Of a DNA stretch of 64,000 nt, positions 32,391-40,835 are shown one piece after another; positions within the stretch are counted from its first letter, which is position 1; every line of letters begins with the position of its first letter. Both the position numbers and the translations under genes were made by a program. The stretch is from CAVOOW01 sp963697675 (lineage in GTDB: Bacteria; Actinomycetota; Actinomycetes; JACCUZ01), in contig CAVOOW010000012.1 of the NCBI GenBank assembly GCA_963697675.1, positions 1 through 64,000 on the forward strand, in the 5' to 3' direction. The notes beneath the pieces were generated by a model. The model searched no databases, was not told the origin of the DNA, and saw only the letters and a list, made by a program, of their open reading frames with translations.

Positions 32391-33508
32391 CAATTGTCTC
32401 CTACGTGCGCGAGATGCCGGTCCATGAAGTTCACGATGAAGTGTCGCTGAGCCGCCATGGCCCGGCGACCTGCCCCGACGCTGTCAACCGTCCCGGTCGG
32501 CCACCAGGCATCCAGCGTCGCACCCACGACCGGGTCGACGGAGATCGCCTGCGCGTTGAAGACCACGAAGTCGGTGTATCCGTTGTGCAGGATGTCGAGC
32601 TCCTTCTGCGGATGGGCTCCGCGCAACCGAGAGGTGAAGTCGACGAGGTTCGGCGAAGAGCAGGGGGCGTCCAGGCTGCACATCAGTCCGAGTGGCTGAT
32701 CGAGTCCCGCCTCGACCGCGCCACTGGGGGCAGACACCTCGTTTCCGAAGAGGATGACGCCGGTGTCGAGTGAGACGCCTGCTTGGACGCGGGGCTCGTG
32801 GAACATCGTGTCGATGGTCGCGGCGCCGCCGCGCGAGTGCCCGAACATGCCGATCGGAGTCCGGTGCCGCGCCTGGGGAACCAGCCGTGCCAGGTCGTCA
32901 AGCACAACGCGGGCATCCAGGCGCCACTGGTCGAACGGGAAGGACTCGTCCTGGTAGATCGGCGTGCCGTCTGCTTCGAAGACGACGAAGCTCTCCTGCG
33001 GGATGTCCATGGACACGACCGCGTACCCGTGACTGGCCAGGTCGGTGATGAGTCCCGTCTGGAAGGCCGAGATGGACCCACCACCAGGCTGCACCAGCAC
33101 CACACCGCGCACATGATGCCGAGCCGGCGCGTCGAGGAAGGCATGTGTGTCGATGTCGAACACTCCGGTGGGCAAGCCGAGCTCGTACTCCATGAAGGCC
33201 TGCGTCGCCGCAGACACGTACGGCGCCGGAGCCGCATGGCTGCGTGACCGAGCGGGATACCAGACGCGTAGGGGAAGACGACGCGGCCGCAGGGTCGTGG
33301 GATCGGTGCGCGACGGATCGGAGACCGACTCGTCGCGGACGCCGACCACGAAGTGGCCGGTTGGCTGCGGCAACCTCAGCTGCACCGCAGTTGACGCGCC
33401 GGCTGTGTCCGTGCGCGCTGCCGTCGCGCCGGGCACGAGGAAAACTGCCGGCAGCACAGCCATCGCCAGCGTGACCGCGGCCAGACCGGTTCGTGAGTTG
33501 ATGCGCAT
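32390..33508 (-). CDS. Secreted alpha/beta hydrolase, PAF-acetylhydrolase-like
   Basis: A 372-residue exported hydrolase. The N-terminus MRINSRTGLAAVTLAMAVLPAVFLVPGATAA is a classical signal peptide. The mature part has the PAF-acetylhydrolase layout: RLPLRVWYPARS, VVLVQPGGGSISAFQTGLITDLASHGYAVVSMD (oxyanion side), and the nucleophile elbow GMFGHSRGGAATIDTM with Ser at the centre. It may be an esterase or lipase acting outside the cell. It overlaps the GNAT-like gene by a few bases at its 3' end and is followed upstream by a broken small membrane-protein gene. Confidence 0.85.
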   Translation of the reverse strand: MRINSRTGLAAVTLAMAVLPAVFLVPGATAARTDTAGASTAVQLRLPQPTGHFVVGVRDESVSDPSRTDPTTLRPRRLPLRVWYPARSRSHAAPAPYVSAATQAFMEYELGLPTGVFDIDTHAFLDAPARHHVRGVVLVQPGGGSISAFQTGLITDLASHGYAVVSMDIPQESFVVFEADGTPIYQDESFPFDQWRLDARVVLDDLARLVPQARHRTPIGMFGHSRGGAATIDTMFHEPRVQAGVSLDTGVILFGNEVSAPSGAVEAGLDQPLGLMCSLDAPCSSPNLVDFTSRLRGAHPQKELDILHNGYTDFVVFNAQAISVDPVVGATLDAWWPTGTVDSVGAGRRAMAAQRHFIVNFMDRHLAHVGDN

Positions 33509-33541
33509 CGTGGTCTCCTGACCTGGCTGTCTGGCGCGCCG

Positions 33542-34229
33542 TCAGATGCTGACGGTCACGTACTGCGGAGCTGCGTCGATGGGTGCCGCCGGCGTCCGGG
33601 TGCGGAGACCGAGGACGAGCACGGTGACGCCGATGAGCATCACGCCGAGGCCGCCGCCAAGAAGGGTCCGGCCGATCGCGGTGAGCCGAGGGACGTGGAG
33701 ACCAAAGCGGCCGTCGACATCGATGCCGGGCGAACCGTCCGCGTTCATGATGACCAGGCGATAGCTGCCGTCGCGGATCTTCCACGTCGTCGCTGCTGCC
33801 GACGATCCGTCGGACTGCGCGACCCAGAAGGACTCGTCCAACGGCGAGGTGAGACCGGGTGGAGCCTTCGTGAACGGTCGTGGTCAGCTCAAACGGGCGT
33901 ACGTCGAAGTCGGTCACCGTCTCGAATTCGGCCCCGGCCAGGTAGCGATCCACCGCATCCGCCGGTCCGACGCCGACGAAGACGGGCTTGTCCGATCCGC
34001 TGACGGACGCCTTGATCCCGGGGTGGCCGAGGACTCCTGCGTCGAAGTCGTCGAAGTCGCCTTCCTCGGTGACCAGCGCGCTCGTCTGCGACGTGATGGC
34101 GTGGTGCCCGGTGGACATCGTGCTGTCGCTGCCGACGGCCGCCACGAGTGCGCCACCACCAGCGGCGGCAACGCCTCCGCCCACGGTCAGGATGATCCCT
34201 GCGGCGATCAGGGCGGTGCGCTTGCTCAT
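33542..34229 (-). pseudogene. Small two-helix membrane protein of unknown function, one frameshift
   Basis: From ATG 34229, with GGAGGA 6 bases ahead, the first frame reads MSKRTALIAAGIILTVGGG, a signal-anchor, and a region ending FETVTDFDVRPFELTTTVHEG. The second frame continues LDESFWVAQSDGSSAAATTWKIRDGSYRLVIMNADGSPGID and ends with a membrane helix TLLGGGLGVMLIGVTVLVLGL and a short tail. One extra base near 33853-33860 (about the sequence GGCTCCACCC on the minus strand) accounts for the break; the repaired protein has about 228 residues. The layout is an extracytoplasmic domain between two helices. I do not recognise the family. Stopping at the shift would remove the second anchor. Confidence 0.65.
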
Positions 34230-34415
34230 GAGTGTCCTCCGGGACGAGTTCGAGTACGAATGGCTGCGGGCATATGTCCGCGCCATTCGAATGTCGCAGT
34301 TCGCACCGAGTGCAGGCATGGGGCGAGCACGCCGTGTGCCGAGGGGTCGCCACCCGCTCGGAGGGGCGGCTGTCCCCCTGTTGGTCCGATGGACCGCGGG
34401 GGACGTCCAGGTCAA

Positions 34416-36290
34416 CTACTTGGTGACGTGCTCCGACGGATCGTCAGAAGTGGTGTCATCCGTGGCGATCGCCGGGGCGACCTTGCTGCAGTTCCGTCCG
34501 GCCGCCTTCGCGGCGTACTGGGCACGGTCGGCCGCACGCAGCAGTCCGGTGACGTTGCCGGCATGTTCAAGCAGGCCGGCGACACCGAGGCTTGCCGTAA
34601 TGTCGCGATCGACACCAGGGATGCTGATGGTTGCGATCGCGCTCCGGACCTTCTCCGCCACGAGCCATCCCGCCTCGACCGTCGTCTCCGGGAGCAGGAC
34701 GAGGAACTCCTCACCGCCGAACCGGCCGGCGAAGTCACTGGCTCGCAGCGTGGACTGGATGGCCGCCCCGACTGCGGCCAGCACTTCGTCTCCTTGCGCG
34801 TGCCCGTAGAGATCGTTGATCGCCTTGAAGTGGTCGAGGTCGAGCATGATCGCCGTCAACGGGGTGACCGAGCGGCTCGCCTGGGCGACCATCCGCTTGA
34901 CCGTGTCCTCGGTGGAGCGCTTGTTCGGCAGGCCGGTGAGGGAGTCGTTGTTGGCGCGGAACTCGGCCAGCGCCAGGCTGCGGAGGTTGGCCAGGACAGG
35001 CGCGGCCTGGCTGACGGTATTCCTGATCTGGACGTCATCGGATTCGGCGATGGCCTGCGGGCACGTGACGAGCACCGATCCGATGACTTCTCCGCCCACC
35101 AGCAGCGGTTCGCAGGTCGAGGGCACGTCGTCGTCCCCGCACAGCATGCAGTTGAGCAACGGTGGCCGACCCGTGCCCTCCCGATGGGTCCGGCCGAGGC
35201 GTACGGCGACGCAGGAGCGCGGCTCCGCACCGAGCAGCCTGCCCGCCAGTTCGCTCCCGTCCTGCAACTGGGTGGCGGCCTGAAGCCGGTTGGCGCTGTT
35301 GTTGCTCCGCAGAACTGCGACGGTGCTCTGGGGCAGCGATCGTTGCAGATGCCGCTGAAGGAGTTCCTGCGCTTCGTCCTCACTGCGGGTCACCTGAAGC
35401 GTGTCGATGAACTCAGCTTGCGCCTGCTCAGCCAGGGCGACCCGTTCGAGGAACGCCTGCTCAGCCTGTCGGGCGACCTCTTGTTTGGCGACCATGTCGT
35501 TGAGGGCTGCGCCCAGCTCGGACAGCTCGTCGTGTCCCCGGGGACGAAGAGCGGTCGTCGGGCGCCCGGCGGCGACGTCAGCGGCGAACGCGGAGTATTG
35601 CTTGATACGCGGCACCATGTTGCGTATCAGCGCCAGCACGAGGCCCAGGCCGAGCAGGAGAACGACGATGACACTGACCGCCAGTTCAACGCGCGTTGAC
35701 AGGTACGTCGCGTCCGACTCCCGTTTGATCTTGGTCGCGTTCGACGCCTCGCCCGCTCTCAGTTTCTCGGCCGCCACCACGATCGGTTCGAGCAGCAGGT
35801 CGGTCCGCTCGGCCAGCGCAGTGCGGGTGGCGTTGTCTGCCGGGTTTGCGCTGGCGTCGTCGTAAGCGCCCGTCTGGCGCAACTTCAGGTACTGGTCCAG
35901 CCCGGCGGTGATCCTGTCGACCGCCGCCCGGAGTGTGGGCTGGCCCGCGTAGTCATGCCGCAACACTTTGATCGTCAGCTGGATCCGAGGAATCAGTACC
36001 TGGTCGAGCTCGGCTTCCAGCTCCGTGTTCAAGTGCAGATCGTGGACAGCGACCTGGAAGAGGGACGTCTCATGGATCGCGGCGGCCGCAGCGGCCACGT
36101 CGGCGGAGTGCTGGCTCACCGCGAGGCTGTGGCCGTACAGCGCGTCCGAGCGAGCGTCCATCCGGGCCAACCCGGCGACACCCACGACGGCGATCACCAG
36201 CACCGCCAGCACCAACGCGCCCACAGCGAGGAAGAACTTTCCTCCCACTCGAGGGCGCAACCGTAACCGGAACCGCGCCGACTGGACCAT
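34416..36290 (-). CDS. Membrane diguanylate cyclase with extracytoplasmic sensor and GGDEF domain
   Basis: A protein of 624 residues from ATG 36290. A first membrane helix (FFLAVGALVLAVLVIAVVGVAGL) is followed by a four-helix-bundle-type sensor region of about 180 residues. A second helix (LAVSVIVVLLLGLGLVLALI) leads into a HAMP-like linker (about 220-280) and a region with a DUF-like GAF fold containing MLCGDD. The GGDEF domain has RASDFAGRFGGEEF: the active-site motif GGEEF is at 525-529 and the inhibitory RxxD site lies five residues before it. It should make cyclic di-GMP with product feedback. No EAL domain. The open frame upstream to 36473 would run into the HxlR gene. Confidence 0.9.
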   Translation of the reverse strand: MVQSARFRLRLRPRVGGKFFLAVGALVLAVLVIAVVGVAGLARMDARSDALYGHSLAVSQHSADVAAAAAAIHETSLFQVAVHDLHLNTELEAELDQVLIPRIQLTIKVLRHDYAGQPTLRAAVDRITAGLDQYLKLRQTGAYDDASANPADNATRTALAERTDLLLEPIVVAAEKLRAGEASNATKIKRESDATYLSTRVELAVSVIVVLLLGLGLVLALIRNMVPRIKQYSAFAADVAAGRPTTALRPRGHDELSELGAALNDMVAKQEVARQAEQAFLERVALAEQAQAEFIDTLQVTRSEDEAQELLQRHLQRSLPQSTVAVLRSNNSANRLQAATQLQDGSELAGRLLGAEPRSCVAVRLGRTHREGTGRPPLLNCMLCGDDDVPSTCEPLLVGGEVIGSVLVTCPQAIAESDDVQIRNTVSQAAPVLANLRSLALAEFRANNDSLTGLPNKRSTEDTVKRMVAQASRSVTPLTAIMLDLDHFKAINDLYGHAQGDEVLAAVGAAIQSTLRASDFAGRFGGEEFLVLLPETTVEAGWLVAEKVRSAIATISIPGVDRDITASLGVAGLLEHAGNVTGLLRAADRAQYAAKAAGRNCSKVAPAIATDDTTSDDPSEHVTK

Positions 36291-36390
36291 ATCGGCGTCA
36301 TCGGCAGACCCGACCACGAACTTGATGACGGTCGAGGACTGCGCGCCAAAGGGGGATCTCGAGGGCGAGGTGGCGGGCGCGGCTAGTTGA

Positions 36391-36765
36391 TCACGTTCGG
36401 GGCGGCGACGCGGCGACGGGCAGATGGAGGTCCGCCCACCGGCCGATCTGTTCCAGCGCCGGCAACAAGGCACCGCCGGCGTCGGTGAGTGCGTACGAGA
36501 CCGCGACCGGTGGTCCCTCTTTGACGGAACGGACGATCAGACCCGCGTCGACGAGTTCGCTGAGCCGGTCGGACAGGACCGAGTCGCTGATGCCGGGGAT
36601 GGCCCGCGACAGCACCCGGAACCCGACCGCACTGTCGCGAAGCGTGGCGAGCAGGACCCCGGTCCAACGCTTGCCGAGCAGGTCGAAGGCCCGGGTCAGG
36701 GTCGCGTCCGCGCTGAGGCACTGCTCCGTGGCTTCGAGCGGCTGAGACGACGACCGGGCGGGCAT
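36391..36765 (-). CDS. HxlR-family transcriptional regulator
   Basis: A 124-residue winged-helix protein. LTRAFDLLGKRWTGVLLATLRDSAVGFRVLSRAIPGISDSVLSDRLSELVDAGLI is the HxlR core, and VSYALTDAGGALLPALEQIGRWA is its usual end. The N-terminal EQCLSADATLTR contains the single Cys often found in this family and used in redox or aldehyde sensing. It is divergent from an operon of two redox genes across 74 bases, where CTAG occurs three times and probably includes its operator. Confidence 0.9.
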   Translation of the reverse strand: MPARSSSQPLEATEQCLSADATLTRAFDLLGKRWTGVLLATLRDSAVGFRVLSRAIPGISDSVLSDRLSELVDAGLIVRSVKEGPPVAVSYALTDAGGALLPALEQIGRWADLHLPVAASPPRT

Positions 36766-36839
36766 GGGAACAAGGCTAGCACCATCATAGTTACTTCGAT
36801 CTGACTAGCGACTAGGCAGAAAGGTGGAAGGTGAGGTAG

Positions 36840-37604
36840 ATGACCGCCGATCTCGAGACCCGCCGAACGACAACGGGCGGCCGGCAGGCGCCCGAGCCGG
36901 TCTCGCCTCAGCGACTGCTGCGGATAGGCGTGCTGGGTGCGGGACACGTCGGCCCGGTGATCGCGCGAACGGCGGTCACGGCCGGCTATCAGGTGTCGAT
37001 CGCAACTTCGGGCGACCCGGAGAACATCGCGCTGATCGCCCAGGTACTCGCACCCGGGGCCGAGCCCCGATGGGCGGCGGACGCTGTCGAGAAATCCGAC
37101 ATCGTGGTGCTGGCGATCCCGTTGCACAAGTTCGCGACGTTCGACCCTTCCTTGGTGGCCGACAAGATCGTGGTCGACGCGATGAACTACTGGCCGCCCG
37201 TCGACGGTGTTCAGGAGATGTTCGAAGACCGCCGGTTCGGCAGCAGCGAGATCGTTGCCCGTCGGCTTTCCTCCTCGCGGATCGTCAAGACGCTCAACCA
37301 GATCGGCTACCACGACCTCGAAGACCAACGCCGACCCGTCGGCTCGCCGGATCGACGCGCGCTCGGCGTCGCCGGTGACGACACAGCCGCGGTCGACGCG
37401 GTGGCCGATGTCATCGAGCGCATCGGCTACGACACCGTCCCGCTGGACAGCCTTCGGGCCGGACGCGTCCTCGAGCCTGGCGGCCCGGTCTTCGGTGTCC
37501 CGCTGCGCCGAGCCGAGTTCGAGGCAGCAGTACGCGCCGCCGCCCGATCGGCTGCTCCCGCACAGCCTTTCCCAACGACACTTCAGACAGGGGACCTGAC
37601 ATGA
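36840..37604 (+). CDS. NADPH:F420 reductase-like NAD(P)-binding protein
   Basis: A 254-residue Rossmann protein. LRIGVLGAGHVGPVIARTAVTAGYQVSIATSGDPE is the dinucleotide site, followed by SDIVVLAIPLHKF, DKIVVDAMNYWPP and VKTLNQIGYHDLED, which correspond to F420-dependent NADP reductase motifs. AAGGTGAGG stands ahead of the ATG. The stop overlaps the start of the luciferase-like gene (ATGA), so the two products probably work in one redox pathway. Whether the cofactor is F420 or another is not shown by the sequence. Confidence 0.82.
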   Translation: MTADLETRRTTTGGRQAPEPVSPQRLLRIGVLGAGHVGPVIARTAVTAGYQVSIATSGDPENIALIAQVLAPGAEPRWAADAVEKSDIVVLAIPLHKFATFDPSLVADKIVVDAMNYWPPVDGVQEMFEDRRFGSSEIVARRLSSSRIVKTLNQIGYHDLEDQRRPVGSPDRRALGVAGDDTAAVDAVADVIERIGYDTVPLDSLRAGRVLEPGGPVFGVPLRRAEFEAAVRAAARSAAPAQPFPTTLQTGDLT

Positions 37605-38710
37605 CAACAGCACCTTCCGATGCCGCAAGAGACTCCGCAGGCCAAGCAACGGAGTTCCCGCTCGTCCTCGGCCTCGACACCTTCGGTGACCTCAGCGGCG
37701 ACGCGGACGGCCGCCCGCAGTCACACGCGCAGACGATCCGCAACGTCGTCGAGGAGGGTGTCCTCGCCGACCAGGTCGGCGTGGACTTCTTCGGCATCGG
37801 CGAACACCACACCGACGACTTCCCGATGCCGGCCGCCGACGTGGTGCTCGCCGCGATCGCCGCGCGTACGAACCGGATTCGCCTCGGCTCGGCCGTCACG
37901 GTGTTGAGCTCGGACGACCCGGTCCGGGTGTTCCAGCGCTACTCCACGCTCAACGCCATCTCCGGTGGCCGGGCAGAGGTCATCCTCGGACGCGGCTCCA
38001 GCATCGAGTCGTTCCCGCTGTTCGGCTACGACCTCGCGGACTACGAGGACCTCTTCGAAGAGAAGACGAGCCTGTTCGCCGAGCTGCTCAAGGGCGGACC
38101 GGTCACGTGGCAGGGCAAGACCCGCGCATCGCTGCACGACCAGGACGTCGTGCCGCACACGGAGTACGGACCCTTCCCGACCTGGATCGGTGTCGGTGGC
38201 AGCCCGCAGTCGGTCGTCCGCGCCGCACGTCTGGGTTTCTCGCTGATGCTCGCGATCATCGGCGGGTCCCCGGCGCGCTTCGCTCCGTTCTCCCAGCTCT
38301 TCACCCAGGCGCTGCAGCAGTTCGGTCAACCGCAGCTCCCCGTCGGAGTGCACTCTCCCGGGCACATCGCCGCCACCGACGAGCAGGCCCGCGAGGAGTT
38401 CTGGCCGCGGTGGCTGGAGCTCATCCGCAAGGTCAGCAAGACCCGCGGATTCGCCATCCCGACCAAGGAGTCCTTCGCCTTCGAGACAGGGCCGCGAGGA
38501 GCGCTCTACGTCGGGTCACCAGAAACCGTCGCCCAGAAGATCGCCGCAAACCTGACCGCTCTCGGCGCGAGCCGCTTCGACCTGAAGTACGGCATGCCCG
38601 GACTGCCGCATCGGGCGCTGCTGACCAACATCGAGCTGTACGGAACCCAGGTCATCCCCCGGGTCCGCGAACTCCTGCCGCAGGCAACGATCCCCGCGCT
38701 GAGTGCATGA
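37601..38710 (+). CDS. LLM-class (luciferase-like) flavin-dependent oxidoreductase
   Basis: A 369-residue TIM-barrel protein of the bacterial luciferase superfamily. LGLDTFGDL, VVEEGVLADQVGVDFFGIGEHHTDDFPMPAADVVLAAIAARTNRIRLGSAVTVLSSDDPVRVFQRYSTLN and GRAEVILGRGSS are the family's N-terminal motifs; FPTWIGVGGSPQSVVRAARLG is in the second half. The GEHH motif is the one used to bind FMN or F420 substrates. It is translationally coupled to the preceding reductase and divergent from an HxlR gene, which suggests induction by an electrophile or oxidant. Confidence 0.9.
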   Translation: MTTAPSDAARDSAGQATEFPLVLGLDTFGDLSGDADGRPQSHAQTIRNVVEEGVLADQVGVDFFGIGEHHTDDFPMPAADVVLAAIAARTNRIRLGSAVTVLSSDDPVRVFQRYSTLNAISGGRAEVILGRGSSIESFPLFGYDLADYEDLFEEKTSLFAELLKGGPVTWQGKTRASLHDQDVVPHTEYGPFPTWIGVGGSPQSVVRAARLGFSLMLAIIGGSPARFAPFSQLFTQALQQFGQPQLPVGVHSPGHIAATDEQAREEFWPRWLELIRKVSKTRGFAIPTKESFAFETGPRGALYVGSPETVAQKIAANLTALGASRFDLKYGMPGLPHRALLTNIELYGTQVIPRVRELLPQATIPALSA

Positions 38711-38816
38711 CACCGGCGAACAGCCGAAACGGACCGGTCGCACTTGATGGCCCGCTGGCCTTCCGCGGTTGGACCTGAACATCACCCGCGGCAGGGCCAA
38801 ACCGCTCTTGGCTCTT

Positions 38817-40520
38817 TCAACCGAGGTATCGCAGGACGGAACCCACCGCAACCGACCCCTCGCCGACGGCGCCGGCGACCCGTTTCACGGAATCGTGCCG
38901 GACGTCGCCGACCGCGAACACACCTGGCGCGCTGGTCTCGAAAGGGAGGGGCGGAAAAGGCTCGGACCACGCATGCGGGGGCACGTCGCGGTCGGTCAGC
39001 ACGAACCCGCGCTCATCGGTCGCCACCGTCCCACGCAGCCATTCCGTGCGCGGCGCACCGCCGATCAGCACGAATAGCGCCGCGGTCGGCACCTGGTCGC
39101 GCCGGCCGGTGACGTCGTCCTCCAACACCAGCCCGGCCAGACGGGCGTCGCCGACGGCGTCGACGATCCGGGTGCCGAGGCGGACGTCGATCGTGGGCGT
39201 GGCGTTGATCTGGCGGACCAGGTACGCCGACATCCCCTGTTCGAGTGTCGGGCCGCGAACGACCAGCCGGACTCGCCCAGCGAACCGCGCAAGGTGCAGG
39301 GCCGCCTGCCCGCCCGAGTTGGCCCCGCCGATCACACACACGTCTTCGCCCGTCAAGGCAGGCGCCTCGACGCCCGCCGCACCGAAGAAGACCCCCCGGC
39401 CGACGAGGCGCTCGATCGCGGGGATCTCCAATCGCCGGTAGGCGATTCCGACCGCAACGATGACCGCACGGGCGAGCGCCGGCCGGGCGTCACTGAGGGC
39501 CACGACCACGTGGTCGTCCTGACGGCGGAGCCCGATTGCGGCGTTGGTGAACACGAACTGAGCCCCGAACAGCAACGCCTGTTCCCACGCGCGGTTCGCG
39601 AGCGCGGCACCGCCGATTCCCCGCTCGAAGCCGAGGTAGTTGCGAATCAGCGAGCTGGTACCTGCCTGGCCGCCGATGGCGAACGGCTCCACCACCACCG
39701 TCCGCAGGCCCTCGGATGCCCCATACACGGCAGCCGCGAGGCCGGCCGGCCCGGCGCCGACCACCGCAAGGTCGTAGACCTCCGTACCGGGGTCGGTCTG
39801 GATGCCGTGCGACGTAGCGAGCTCAGCAAGACTTGGATCATGCAAGACGGTTCCGTCATGGCGGACCGCGACCGGCAGCGCCTGGACGTCGATGCTCAGC
39901 TCCCGGACGAGCCGAGCGCCGGTCTCGGAGTCGACTGGGTGGAAATCGAAGGGCACACCGTTACGCGTCAGCAGGTCGCGGAGCTCGTGGCTGCGCGGCG
40001 CCCACTGCTCGCCGACGATGCTGTACACGACGTGGTGAGGGCGGTTCACGAGGGTCCAGGTGGTCAGCGCCTCCTGGACTGTCGGGTACAGCCACTCCTC
40101 CGGTGTCACCCAGCCCTTGGGGATGGAGAAGTCGATACGTCCGAGCGCCATCGCCCGCTGCAACGTGGGGAGCTCCGTGAACGAGATCCTGGTGTGGTGC
40201 TCATCCATCCTCACGAGCAGGACGCGAAAGCAACCTCGGTGAGCCGTTTGCGCCCGCTCCAAAAGGTCAACCGCGTCCATGTCCGTCAAGTGGAGGTCGA
40301 CCGCGACCAACGCGACTGGCTGCCCCGCTCGGGCAGACCCTTGTAGGACGTCGAGTGCTGCAGCCGCATCCCCGACGGCAAGGATGCGGTAGTCGACCCC
40401 GAAACGCCGGACCAGCGCATCCTCGGTCGCAGTCCTGGACGCCGGGTCGCCATCGACCACAAGCAACAGGGGTGCGATCACGTCCGAGCTCGGGGACCCT
40501 GGCGACGGCGGCATCGGCAA
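38817..40520 (-). CDS. Receiver-like / glutaredoxin-like / thioredoxin-reductase-like fusion flavoprotein
   Basis: A 567-residue protein in three parts. Residues about 15-150 resemble a response-regulator receiver (APLLLVVDGDPASRTATEDALVRRFG; VALVAVDLHLTDMDAVDLLERAQ, with Asp at the phospho-acceptor place). Residues about 160-235 have a thioredoxin-like fold (VYSIVGEQWAPRSHELRDLLTRNGVPFDF), where the usual CxxC position is WAPRS. Residues about 245-560 are the FAD/NAD(P) module of thioredoxin reductase: DLAVVGAGPAGLAAAVYGASEGL, GGQAGTSSLIRNYLGFERG, VCVIGGANSGGQAALHLA and APGVFAVGDVRHDSVKRVAGAVGEGSVAV. The redox CxxC of thioredoxin reductase is missing (FFGAAGVEAPA there). Function unknown. 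Confidence 0.85.
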   Translation of the reverse strand: MPMPPSPGSPSSDVIAPLLLVVDGDPASRTATEDALVRRFGVDYRILAVGDAAAALDVLQGSARAGQPVALVAVDLHLTDMDAVDLLERAQTAHRGCFRVLLVRMDEHHTRISFTELPTLQRAMALGRIDFSIPKGWVTPEEWLYPTVQEALTTWTLVNRPHHVVYSIVGEQWAPRSHELRDLLTRNGVPFDFHPVDSETGARLVRELSIDVQALPVAVRHDGTVLHDPSLAELATSHGIQTDPGTEVYDLAVVGAGPAGLAAAVYGASEGLRTVVVEPFAIGGQAGTSSLIRNYLGFERGIGGAALANRAWEQALLFGAQFVFTNAAIGLRRQDDHVVVALSDARPALARAVIVAVGIAYRRLEIPAIERLVGRGVFFGAAGVEAPALTGEDVCVIGGANSGGQAALHLARFAGRVRLVVRGPTLEQGMSAYLVRQINATPTIDVRLGTRIVDAVGDARLAGLVLEDDVTGRRDQVPTAALFVLIGGAPRTEWLRGTVATDERGFVLTDRDVPPHAWSEPFPPLPFETSAPGVFAVGDVRHDSVKRVAGAVGEGSVAVGSVLRYLG

Positions 40521-40835
40521 CGGCGGGCTCCCAGGCGATCAACGTATGGCCGCGTCGGAAGTTGGCTTTGCTCGGCTCGGATTCGCTCGCGGCATGCGAG
40601 TTCGAGGTTCGGCTCGTGACACTACGCCCAGGGTCATCAGGACTGGCGGTTTGCAGCCCGAACCGGCCCTGTCTGACCCGCACCGCTTGCAGCGCATCAG
40701 GGGTACGTTGCGTGGGGCAGCGTCAAAGCGCGCCGCTGATAGCCCCTGACCGGTCTACCTCCGGCGCGGGACATCACGGACGTCCTGGTCCGCTTGGAGC
40801 CAGCGCTCTCTCGGTGCGTCCGCCGTGGAGGCGTC
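40521..40835. other. Intergenic region, 315 bp, no supported gene
   Basis: Separates the fusion flavoprotein (minus) from the membrane hydrolase (plus), so it should hold two divergent promoters. Short open frames on both strands lack likeness or ribosome sites. I see no clear promoter boxes, hairpin or repeat. Confidence 0.5.

Noticed and set aside
32898..34415. A 505-codon minus-strand frame joining the small membrane protein to hydrolase DNA
   Set aside because: After about residue 195 it runs out of frame through the hydrolase gene. The true continuation of the membrane protein is in the next frame (33542-33841).
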